From NCBI GenBank assembly GCA_028703745.1, contig JAQVME010000062.1, positions 1-7,303 on the forward strand: a stretch of DNA of 7,303 nucleotides. The letters are read 5' to 3'. The position numbers and the translations under genes were made by a program. This document shows, in pieces, positions 1 to 5,852 of the stretch (the first letter of the stretch is position 1; the number at the start of each line of letters is the position of its first letter). Below the pieces are notes generated by a model. That model made no database searches. It saw nothing but the letters and a program-made list of their open reading frames with translations, and was not told the DNA's origin. This stretch comes from Clostridia bacterium (GTDB taxonomy: Bacteria > Bacillota > Clostridia > Christensenellales > DTU072).

Positions 1-126
1 ATTAATCTGCCGCGCGTTCAATCTCAGTTCCGTGAAAAATTCGCTGTCGCAACCCGAAAAAAACAAGGTTGAAATACAAACATATAGCATCAATATAAAA
101 GATTTTGTCCTCTTTCGTAATAACAT
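1..126 (-). CDS. Lipoprotein, N-terminal part only (runs off left edge)
   Basis: The reading frame is open from an ATG at 126 to the window edge, giving 42 residues. The N-terminus is a textbook lipoprotein signal: a basic n-region (MLLRKRTK), a hydrophobic stretch at about residues 9-23, and a lipobox-like FFSGC with the lipidated cysteine at residue 26. After lipidation the mature protein would start CDSEFF and be anchored on the outer face of the membrane. Function is unknown because the body lies outside the window. ATG 126 is preferred because it supplies the positively charged n-region; the next ATG at residue 13 would lose it. No Shine-Dalgarno site precedes ATG 126. An AGAGG lies inside the frame but has no start codon at proper spacing. 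The gene lies 84 nt downstream of hflX on the same strand, and its start codon sits at the foot of an inverted repeat. I am fairly sure of the lipoprotein nature, less so of the exact start. Confidence 0.62.
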   Translation of the reverse strand, partial: MLLRKRTKSFILMLYVCISTLFFSGCDSEFFTELRLNARQIN

Positions 127-173
127 AGCGTTATTATTATTTGGGAAATAACGCTATATATAAAGAATTACGA
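115..173. repeat. Nested inverted repeat at the lipoprotein start
   Basis: A perfect 11-bp inverted repeat (ATAGCGTTATT at 125-135, AATAACGCTAT at 147-157) with an 11-nt loop is enclosed by a second perfect 7-bp pair (TCGTAAT at 115-121, ATTACGA at 167-173). On the minus strand the A and U of the lipoprotein start codon (126, 125) form the last two base pairs of the inner stem. Neither side carries a U-run, so it does not look like a standard hflX terminator. It may be an operator for a dimeric regulator or an mRNA hairpin that limits initiation. A poor promoter-like pair on the minus strand (TTGAAA at 180-175, TATATA at 160-155, 14-bp spacer) overlaps it. The structure is seen directly; the role is inferred. 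Confidence 0.6.
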
Positions 174-210
174 TTTTCAAAAAGGTAATTACATTATTTT
201 TCCTAAGAAA

Positions 211-1296
211 TTATTCCCATTCGAGAGCAACTCCGAACAGTTTTTCACTTATCATACGTTTGAGTTGAACAATACCCTCTCCCGTTTTTGCGCTGATTAT
301 TAAGCATGCTTCTTTGCATGGCAACAATTCTACAGGCTTCTTGTCAGCCTTGTTGAGTACGGTTATCGTCGGCACTTCATTGGCGCCGATAGATTCAAGC
401 ACTTCGTTGACAACGTCGTATTCCTTCAGCATATTTTCGGAGGCTGAATCCACCACGTGAATTATGAGGTCGGCGAATTTTGTCTCCTCAAGAGTGCTTC
501 TGAATGCGTTGATAAACTCGTGCGGAAGCCGCGATATAAAACCCACGGTATCCACCAAAAGAAATTCCTTGTTCGGCGCCAGCCACAGCTTGCGGCTTAC
601 GGGGTCAAGCGTGGCGAAGAGCTTGTCCTCCTCCAGCACTCCGGCTTTTGTGAGATAATTCATTAGCGTAGACTTTCCGGCGTTGGTATAACCGACGATA
701 GAAACGACTTTGATACGGTTTTTTTGCCTTTTTTCTCGTCTCATACGCCTTTCGACGGTCAGCTTCTCTATCTTTTCTTCGAGGTCTCTGATTTCTTCTC
801 TTATTGTCCGCCTGTCAAGTTCAAGCTGCTGCTCACCGCCGCCGCGCCTTGCGCCGCCGCCGCCTCCACCGCCGCCGCCTTGCCTGGAGAGTACCAGTCC
901 CTGACCCAAGGTTCGGGGCAATGCGTGTTTCTTCCTAGCAAGCTCCACCTGCAACTTGCCCTCGTTCGACGTAGCGTGCAATGCGAATATCTCTAGGATG
1001 ACTGTTGAACGGTCTATAACGTCAATTTCGAGGAAATCCTCGAGGTGCTTGAATTGTACCCCCGACAAATCGTTGTCAAAAATAATTATATCTGCCTCTA
1101 CGTTTTCGGCAAGCTCCTTTAGTTCCTTGATTTTGCCGGTGCCGATATAATAAATATGGTCGGGTCTGTCCTTGCGTTGCACCATTTCCGCGACAGGCTC
1201 ATATCCCGCGGTTTCTGCAAGCAACCAAAGCTCCTTTAATATGTCCTCTTCTTTGTTCTGCGTGACGCATACGAGAACGGCTTTTCTCTTTTCCAT
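211..1296 (-). CDS. hflX: GTPase HflX
   Basis: HflX is a cytosolic GTPase that binds the 50S subunit and splits stalled or hibernating 70S ribosomes. The protein is 361 aa. The N-terminal HflX domain (about 1-137) has the family motifs IGTGKIKEL and VIDRSTVILEIFA, followed by EGKLQVELA. A glycine-rich linker (about 138-154) leads into a coiled coil (about 155-190). The G domain carries the P-loop GYTNAGKS (202-209), DTVGF (249-253), NKAD (315-318) and SAK (335-337). The start is ATG 1296 with AAGGAG 4 nt upstream; a TTG 17 codons earlier lies in the promoter -35 box and is rejected. The linker is unusual: nine glycines in a row, then ARRGGGEQQLE where many HflX proteins have a G-x-G-x-R-G-P-G-E-T-type sequence. 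The gene appears to have its own promoter. Identification is secure. Confidence 0.96.
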   Translation of the reverse strand: MEKRKAVLVCVTQNKEEDILKELWLLAETAGYEPVAEMVQRKDRPDHIYYIGTGKIKELKELAENVEADIIIFDNDLSGVQFKHLEDFLEIDVIDRSTVILEIFALHATSNEGKLQVELARKKHALPRTLGQGLVLSRQGGGGGGGGGARRGGGEQQLELDRRTIREEIRDLEEKIEKLTVERRMRREKRQKNRIKVVSIVGYTNAGKSTLMNYLTKAGVLEEDKLFATLDPVSRKLWLAPNKEFLLVDTVGFISRLPHEFINAFRSTLEETKFADLIIHVVDSASENMLKEYDVVNEVLESIGANEVPTITVLNKADKKPVELLPCKEACLIISAKTGEGIVQLKRMISEKLFGVALEWE

Positions 1297-1318
1297 AAAT
1301 CTCCTTAATACGTCAATT

Positions 1319-1347
1319 ATTATACCAAATTCTACGACATTATACAA
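1319..1347 (-). promoter_or_regulatory. Housekeeping (sigma-A type) promoter for hflX
   Basis: On the minus strand a perfect -10 box TATAAT (1324-1319) lies 17 bp from a partial -35 box TTGTAT (1347-1342). Transcription would start near 1312, giving a leader of about 16 nt that includes the AAGGAG ribosome site at 1306-1301. A second TATAAT at 1344-1339 has no matching -35 box. The promoter sits in the 65-bp gap between the amidase gene and hflX, so hflX can be expressed independently of the sporulation-linked genes upstream. Confidence 0.6.
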
Positions 1348-1361
1348 TCATATGAAAGGCT

Positions 1362-1850
1362 CTAGATATTTTGTCTGGCGCCGGCTATATGCACATATCG
1401 AATATCATCGTAATAATACGACGAAAGCGGCCGCATGTAGGCGTCAAAGGTATGCGCCGCTACATATATTTCTCCGCCGTTCACCCGGCACACCACAGGA
1501 GAATGATAAAAGCCGTCAGCGTTTCCCAGCTGCACGATATCGCCGGCGTCTATATCCCCCCTTTCAACCTGCGCGGCATATGGTCCCTGTCCGCGGTTAG
1601 CGACAAGAAAATTGTAAAGAAAGGGCACGCCCGTCCACGACGCAGTCCTTTTTGAGGCGTTTATGTAATACCAGCCGAAGGTTTGCGCATAATTCATAAC
1701 GCCGCATCCGGCAAAAATGCATTGCGAAGCAAAGTTCGTACAGTCACCGCCCATATTTTGAAAATCCATATACCTCGGATTTCGACTAAACGCCCATTTC
1801 TCGGCGTAATCGATTACTTTTGAGCGGTTATAACCTATTTCGATAAGCAT
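1362..1850 (-). CDS. Putative amidase-domain protein (Amidase_6-like), no signal peptide
   Basis: This 162-aa protein resembles the putative amidase domain family (Amidase_6), whose papain-like (NlpC/P60-like) fold uses a catalytic cysteine and histidine. The family signature is visible: YNRSKVIDYAEKWAFSRNP (7-25), then GGDCTNFASQC (34-44) with likely nucleophile Cys37, a GDIVQL segment (about 103-108), and FYHSPVV with His116 as probable catalytic base. Two further histidines (133, 154) follow. The domain fills the whole protein, and there is no signal peptide, membrane helix or cell-wall-binding repeat, so it should act in the cytosol. Relatives are often parts of larger secreted proteins. 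ATG 1850 has GGGGAG 4 nt upstream; a TTG at 1877 lies inside the upstream hairpin and is rejected. It follows spoIVA on the same strand, separated by a hairpin terminator. A spore-related peptidase or amidase role is inference from location only; the substrate is unknown. Confidence 0.75.
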   Translation of the reverse strand: MLIEIGYNRSKVIDYAEKWAFSRNPRYMDFQNMGGDCTNFASQCIFAGCGVMNYAQTFGWYYINASKRTASWTGVPFLYNFLVANRGQGPYAAQVERGDIDAGDIVQLGNADGFYHSPVVCRVNGGEIYVAAHTFDAYMRPLSSYYYDDIRYVHIAGARQNI

Positions 1851-1860
1851 ATTTCTCCCC

Positions 1861-1895
1861 AAAAAGAATAAGGGCAACGCTGCCCCTTATTCTTT
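1861..1895 (-). terminator. Rho-independent terminator after spoIVA
   Basis: A 12-bp perfect stem pairs 1863-1874 with 1884-1895 around a 9-nt loop; two more pairs form if one C is bulged. Read on the minus strand, the 3' arm runs into UUAUUCUUUUU, ending at 1861, 37 nt past the spoIVA stop. The last U directly touches the GGGGAG ribosome site of the amidase gene, so the same hairpin is also the immediate leader of that gene. It may allow partial read-through or cap a separate amidase transcript. Confidence 0.75.
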
Positions 1896-1901
1896 AATAT
1901 A

Positions 1902-1928
1902 TTTGTATTTTATTATTTTTCTTTTTAT
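1902..1928 (-). promoter_or_regulatory. Weak sigma-E-like promoter candidate for the amidase gene
   Basis: On the minus strand, ATA (1928-1926) lies 16 bp from AATACAAA (1909-1902), which shares the ATACA core with the sigma-E -10 consensus CATACAnT but misses its first and last bases. Transcription would begin near 1896, just at the hairpin. The region is extremely AT-rich, so a chance match is quite possible. Confidence 0.2.
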
Positions 1929-1932
1929 TATG

Positions 1933-3411
1933 TTACAACAGTATACACAGCACTCCGCCCCGACCTTCGTTTACTATGCGGCACATGGTTTTGCGTAGCT
2001 TATTCTGCGCGTCGACCGGCATATTGTTGAGTTTGTTAGTCAAGTCCTCCTTGACCAGCGAGTTGAGAGACTTGCCGAACATATTGGTTTCCCATATGCC
2101 CTTTTTATTGTTCTCGAACTCGCCCAGCATATAATTCACGAGGTCTTCGCTCTGCTGTTGACTGCCGATAATCGGGCTTATTTCCGTCTCTACGTCGACT
2201 CTAATGATATGCAGCGACGGCGCCGAGGCTTTGAGTTTTATTCCGAACTGAGGACCTCTGCGAAGCACTTCGGGCTCTTCAAGCTGCATATCCTCGATTT
2301 CCGGATTGATTACGCCGTAGCCCGTCTCGCGCACCCGCTCCATAGCCTTGCGTATTCCTTCATATTCCTTGTATGAGCCGGCAAGTTTTTTGACGTAGGC
2401 AAGCAGCTTAAAGTCGTCGTCCACGTCGTTTCCGCACTCCTCACTAAGCACCTTGAAGTACAAGCCCTCCGGCGCGAAGCAGTTCATATTTACCGTGCCG
2501 CTTGCCGAATCGACGATTATTTCCGCCTCTCTCTCCAGCCATTCACATTCTGCAAATACGTCCTTGAGCCGCTTGTAGTCGCGCATTTTTTTGACGTTTT
2601 GAAGCTCCTTTGTCAACATACCGAGTATTTGCTTTATTATGCGGTGAGATGAGTTCAGCGCTCTCATCCACTTCGGCAATCTTATATCTATTTTGCGCAA
2701 GGGGAATTCCAGCAAGATGTTCGCCATAATCATGGCAAGCTCTTCCTTATTCATCGTCGCAACGTTTATGGCGATAACCGGCACTCCGTACCTGTCCTCA
2801 AGGCTTTCTTTGAGTTTTATTGTATCTGCATTCAGAGCGTCAACAGTGTTCAAAATGACGGCAAAGGGCTTGCCTATAGCCTTCAGCTCGTTTATCACCC
2901 TTTCTTCGGCAAGGATATATTTTGACCGCCCTATGCCCGTTATGCTGCCGTCTGTGGTTACGACTATGCCGATAGTCGAATGTTCCCTTATGACCTTGTT
3001 GGTGCCAAGTTCCGCCGCCTGCTGAAAAGGCAATTCGTTTTCCGACCACGGAGTACGCACCATACGCGCCTTGTCACCTTCTTTATGCCCAATCGCGTCA
3101 TCGATAAGATAGCCCACGCAGTCAATGAGCCTTACCCTCGCCATTATGTCGTCGTCAAGTGTCAGCGTCACCGCCTCGTTAGGAACGAACTTCGGCTCGG
3201 TTGTCATTATGGTTTTGCCGTCGGCAGACTGCGGAAGCTCGTCAACGGCGCGCGCGCGTTTGTTTTTATCCTCTATTTTATCCAAAACCATGAGCTCCAT
3301 AAACTTTTTTATAAAAGTGGACTTGCCCGTTCTTACCGGCCCGACCACGCCTAAATATATATCACCTCCGGTTCTTTTCGCAATATCGTTGTATATATCA
3401 TAATTTTGCAT
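1933..3411 (-). CDS. spoIVA: Stage IV sporulation protein A (SpoIVA)
   Basis: SpoIVA is the morphogenetic ATPase that polymerises on the outer forespore membrane in the mother cell and forms the base layer of the spore coat; in B. subtilis SpoVM recruits it. The protein is 492 aa, the same length as B. subtilis SpoIVA. Walker A is GPVRTGKST (24-32) with Lys30, the sensor threonines Thr70/Thr71 lie in KTIMTTEPKF, and Asp97 is in LIDCVGY; all sit at the B. subtilis positions. The conserved EHSTIGIVVTTDGSI and GTNKVI segments follow, then the middle and C-terminal domains, ending in GRGGVLCILL. ATG 3411 has GGAGG 5 nt upstream and aligns with the B. subtilis start; a TTG at 3423 lies within that SD site. 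A sigma-E-type promoter lies upstream and a terminator downstream, so the gene is probably monocistronic. No key residue is missing. It shows the host belongs to a spore-forming lineage. Confidence 0.98.
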   Translation of the reverse strand: MQNYDIYNDIAKRTGGDIYLGVVGPVRTGKSTFIKKFMELMVLDKIEDKNKRARAVDELPQSADGKTIMTTEPKFVPNEAVTLTLDDDIMARVRLIDCVGYLIDDAIGHKEGDKARMVRTPWSENELPFQQAAELGTNKVIREHSTIGIVVTTDGSITGIGRSKYILAEERVINELKAIGKPFAVILNTVDALNADTIKLKESLEDRYGVPVIAINVATMNKEELAMIMANILLEFPLRKIDIRLPKWMRALNSSHRIIKQILGMLTKELQNVKKMRDYKRLKDVFAECEWLEREAEIIVDSASGTVNMNCFAPEGLYFKVLSEECGNDVDDDFKLLAYVKKLAGSYKEYEGIRKAMERVRETGYGVINPEIEDMQLEEPEVLRRGPQFGIKLKASAPSLHIIRVDVETEISPIIGSQQQSEDLVNYMLGEFENNKKGIWETNMFGKSLNSLVKEDLTNKLNNMPVDAQNKLRKTMCRIVNEGRGGVLCILL

Positions 3412-3438
3412 ATACGCCTCCAAATATGTATTTATTAA

Positions 3439-3465
3439 AATTTATGCTTAATGCACCTTTTATAT
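3439..3465 (-). promoter_or_regulatory. Sigma-E-type promoter for spoIVA
   Basis: On the minus strand the upstream gap holds ATA (3465-3463), a 16-bp spacer, then CATAAATT (3446-3439). This matches the sigma-E pattern ATA-N16-18-CATACAnT with one -10 mismatch. The predicted start near 3432 gives a leader of about 21 nt containing the GGAGG at 3421-3417. Mother-cell sigma-E control of spoIVA is established in B. subtilis, which supports the call; the match itself is by eye in AT-rich DNA. Confidence 0.5.
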
Positions 3466-3537
3466 AACCAAAAACAAAAGCCGCCGTACGGTTTATGTAT
3501 ATAGGTTAAAATACAGATTAAAGTTAAAAATCTACTT

Positions 3538-4284
3538 ATGAATAAATTCGATATTTACGTCATAAACATAACGGTTTTCGTATTGCTGCTTGTATGGACG
3601 AATTATTTTATTAAGAGCTTTGCAGAAGCAGTTTTTGTCACCCTGCTGATATTTATCACGTTGCGCACGGTATTTGTACACTTAAAAAACCGCTATTCCG
3701 ACAAAAAAAATATCAGCGTTGCAGAAATGTCGCAGTCCTTTGCCATTATGGGCGCGGAAGATGTTTGCAAACATCTCGCCGCCACTCTGCCCGAAAGCTA
3801 CAACGCCGTCATTGAGAACAATTGCATAATTTTCTGCAAGGACGGCAAAAGGTTACTGGTTTCACCGAATTTCAAAATGTCGGCATTATCGGCCGACGAG
3901 GTTGCAAAAATATGGCGCTTTGCCAAAGAAAAGGCCATAGAAACTGTATATATATTGGCGAGGATACATCAGAGAAGCGTAATACTGTTCGCCAATTCTT
4001 TGGAGGGCGGCTTTATATTTCCCACTGCAAAAAAACTTCACAAATACCTTGTAACGCACAACGCTATGCCGCAAAAGAACTTTCATTTGAAAAAAAACAA
4101 AGCCTCGATATCCTTCAGAGACGCCCTCTCCAACCTTTTTGTACGCAAAAGGGCGAAGCTTTTCCTTTTTAGCGGAACAACCCTCGCCCTGCTGGCTTTC
4201 TTTTCGCCGTTGACGGTTTATTATTTGATTATGTCAAGCGTATCCTTTGGAATGGGCATAGCTTGCTTTGCAATCAATAACTGA
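3538..4284 (+). CDS. Uncharacterised four-helix membrane protein
   Basis: I do not recognise this 248-aa protein. Two hydrophobic helices (about 7-24 and 29-48) are followed by a soluble domain (about 50-205) and a second hydrophobic pair (about 207-222 and 224-246). Basic residues after helix 2 (HLKNRYSDKK) and before helix 3 (FVRKRAK) suggest that the central domain faces the cytosol. That domain alternates predicted strands and helices, for example NNCIIFCKDGKRLLVSP (about 94-110) and ETVYILARIHQRSVILFA (about 135-152), but shows no motif I can name. It is the only plus-strand gene here: divergent from spoIVA across 126 bp, and convergent with yhbY at 20 bp. No Shine-Dalgarno site precedes ATG 3538; an in-frame TAG at 3502-3504 limits upstream extension and no other ATG occurs before residue 64. 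The long open frame, hydrophobic pattern and intergenic fit support a real gene. A divergent sporulation role would be speculation. Confidence 0.8.
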   Translation: MNKFDIYVINITVFVLLLVWTNYFIKSFAEAVFVTLLIFITLRTVFVHLKNRYSDKKNISVAEMSQSFAIMGAEDVCKHLAATLPESYNAVIENNCIIFCKDGKRLLVSPNFKMSALSADEVAKIWRFAKEKAIETVYILARIHQRSVILFANSLEGGFIFPTAKKLHKYLVTHNAMPQKNFHLKKNKASISFRDALSNLFVRKRAKLFLFSGTTLALLAFFSPLTVYYLIMSSVSFGMGIACFAINN

Positions 4285-4304
4285 CGTTCAACCACTGAAA
4301 CAAG

Positions 4305-4580
4305 CTATTTTTTTGGTCTGCGGCTCTTTCTGAAAATGACTATTTTGAAGCCAATGGCGCTGATAGGCTCGGCCTCCAGCTTTTGGCAAAGCTCTGCCAT
4401 TACTTCCTTGCTGTCCAGCTCACTGTTTTTTAGCACGGTGATTTTTATCAGCTCTCTAGCCTCAAGCGCGTCATTTAGCTCTTTTATTACGATATCGGTA
4501 ATGCCGTTCTTGCCGATTTGAAAAATCGGCTGTATGCTCTGGGCAAGTCCGCCCAATCTGCTTCTTTCTTTGTTATCCAT
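4305..4580 (-). CDS. yhbY: YhbY family RNA-binding protein (CRM domain)
   Basis: This 91-aa protein is a single CRS1-YhbY (CRM) domain, the bacterial form of which binds the pre-50S particle and 23S rRNA during large-subunit assembly. Visible family features are QSIQPIFQIGKNGIT (14-28), which carries the GxxG-type RNA-binding loop (GKNG), followed by ALEARELIKI (38-47), and the C-terminal strand IGFKIVIFRKSRR. It corresponds to YqeI of B. subtilis in length and motif order. ATG 4580 has AAGGAAG 7 nt upstream. It begins 15 nt after the obgE stop, so the two are surely cotranscribed, joining two 50S assembly factors. It ends 20 nt from the convergent membrane-protein gene with no convincing terminator. 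Confidence 0.94.
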   Translation of the reverse strand: MDNKERSRLGGLAQSIQPIFQIGKNGITDIVIKELNDALEARELIKITVLKNSELDSKEVMAELCQKLEAEPISAIGFKIVIFRKSRRPKK

Positions 4581-4595
4581 AAATATTCTTCCTTT

Positions 4596-5852
4596 TTAAT
4601 CGATTAAAGTGAATTCGATGTCCAGCACGCATACCGTGTCGCCGTCCTTGGCGCCCTTAGCGCGAAGCGCGTCAATAATGCCTCTTTCGCGCATTTTGCG
4701 TTGGAAATATACGAAAGACTCTGTATCATCAAGATAAACTTTTTTTGCAAGCTCCTCGACGAAGCCCCCCGTTACATAGTAGGTATCATCCTGACGCTGT
4801 ATGAAGTAGCTTTCCTTGTCGTCTTTCTCGTACTCGAAGGGCACGAATTTGATTGGCTCGACAGGAGGAAGCTTCTTTAGCTCCGCCGCCATAACACCTA
4901 TCAGCTCTTTTACGCCGCTGGTGGTAGCCGCGCTTATTCTTATGGCTTGCTTCCCTGACTCCCGCTCAAGCTCTGCTATCTTTGCTTCGTCATAGAACAG
5001 GTCGCATTTGTTGGCTACTAGAAGTTCGGGAAGTTCGTACAAATCCTTGCTGTACTTCTTTAATTCCTGCCTGATCGTAATATAATCCTGCAAAGGCTCT
5101 CTGCCCTCGCTGCCCGAAATGTCGACAACATGCACAAGCAGCCGCACCCTCTCGACGTGGCGCAAAAAGGAATGACCCAGCCCTACGCCCTCGGCGGCGC
5201 CCTCAATTAGTCCGGGAATATCCGCAACTATGAAGCTGTCATCGAAATATGAAACCACACCGAGATTCGGAGAAAGCGTAGTAAAAGGATAGTTCGCTAT
5301 CTTCGGTTTTGCGGCGCTTACGACAGAAAGCAAAGTGGATTTCCCTACGTTTGGGTATCCGATAAGACCGATATCGGCTATCGTTTTTAATTCTAGACGT
5401 ATTTTTCTCTCTTTGGTTGAGTCGCCGTTTTCTGCGAAAGCCGGAGCTCTTCTTGTCGGCGTACAGAACTTTGCATTGCCGCGGCCGCCCCTGCCGCCCC
5501 TGAGAATTAGCACCTTTTCGCCGAAAGTGAATATATCTGCGATAATGCCTTCTGTCTCGGCGTCCTTTACTACCGTGCCTCGCGGAACCTTTATGACCAA
5601 ATCGCTACCGCTTCTGCCCGTCATGTTGTTGGATTGTCCCTTATCGCCGTTCTCCGCTCTGAAGTGCTGATTGTAACGGAAGCTTAGCAAGGTGTTGACC
5701 GACTCGTCGGCTTGAAAATATACATTTCCGCCTTTGCCTCCGTCGCCGCCGTCAGGACCACCGCTCATTATAAATTTTTCTCTGTGAAAACTAACGCAAC
5801 CGTTGCCGCCGTCTCCCGGCTTACAATATATGGTTGCTACATCAATAAACAT
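4596..5852 (-). CDS. obgE: GTPase ObgE/CgtA
   Basis: Obg is an essential GTPase that binds the 50S subunit late in assembly and links growth to ppGpp; in B. subtilis it is also needed to start sporulation. The 418-aa protein has all three domains. The glycine-rich Obg fold (about 1-158) includes KPGDGGNGCVSFHREKF and GGPDGGDGGKGG. The G domain (about 159-330) has P-loop GYPNVGKST (165-173), switch I TTLSPNLG (191-198), DIPGL (211-215), NKCD (281-284) and SAAT (307-310). The C-terminal OCT domain (about 345-418) contains YYVTGG and ends in FTLID. The ATG overlaps the stop of the upstream oxidoreductase gene by one base (TAATG), and its SD GGGAGAGG (5866-5859) lies in that gene's last codons, implying translational coupling. 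obgE is often found beside rplU-rpmA, so its position after nfn genes is unusual. Identification is secure. Confidence 0.98.
   Translation of the reverse strand: MFIDVATIYCKPGDGGNGCVSFHREKFIMSGGPDGGDGGKGGNVYFQADESVNTLLSFRYNQHFRAENGDKGQSNNMTGRSGSDLVIKVPRGTVVKDAETEGIIADIFTFGEKVLILRGGRGGRGNAKFCTPTRRAPAFAENGDSTKERKIRLELKTIADIGLIGYPNVGKSTLLSVVSAAKPKIANYPFTTLSPNLGVVSYFDDSFIVADIPGLIEGAAEGVGLGHSFLRHVERVRLLVHVVDISGSEGREPLQDYITIRQELKKYSKDLYELPELLVANKCDLFYDEAKIAELERESGKQAIRISAATTSGVKELIGVMAAELKKLPPVEPIKFVPFEYEKDDKESYFIQRQDDTYYVTGGFVEELAKKVYLDDTESFVYFQRKMRERGIIDALRAKGAKDGDTVCVLDIEFTLID

Noticed and set aside
724..996. Plus-strand frame rich in Ala, Ser and Pro opposite the HflX linker
   Set aside because: It is antisense to the glycine-codon tract of hflX, has no family resemblance or ribosome site, and exists only because GGC repeats read as GCC on the other strand.
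1297..1347. Longer HflX starting at TTG 1347
   Set aside because: The TTG lies in the -35 box of the predicted promoter, and ATG 1296 has an ideal AAGGAG site and matches the usual HflX start region.
1172..1600. 142-codon plus-strand frame spanning the hflX/amidase gap
   Set aside because: It runs antisense across the ends of two well-identified genes and through the hflX promoter; the protein is low-complexity and unlike any family.
2693..3403. Several plus-strand frames of 90-124 codons inside spoIVA
   Set aside because: They are overlapping shadows of a gene whose residues match SpoIVA throughout; none has a credible SD site or protein-like composition.
3481..3491. Palindrome CCGTACGG in the spoIVA divergent region
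   Set aside because: The 8-bp palindrome does not extend, and as a hairpin it needs a bulge; expected by chance at this length.
3491..3518. Promoter for the membrane-protein gene (TAAAAT at 3507-3512; AATACAGA at 3510-3517)
   Set aside because: No -35 element for housekeeping sigma or sigma-E occurs at acceptable spacing, so neither can be supported.
4285..4314. Possible terminator between the convergent membrane-protein gene and yhbY (TTCA-N5-TGAA then T-run at 4308-4314)
   Set aside because: The stem is only 4 bp of weak pairs and the T-run lies 8 nt beyond it inside yhbY; too weak to call.
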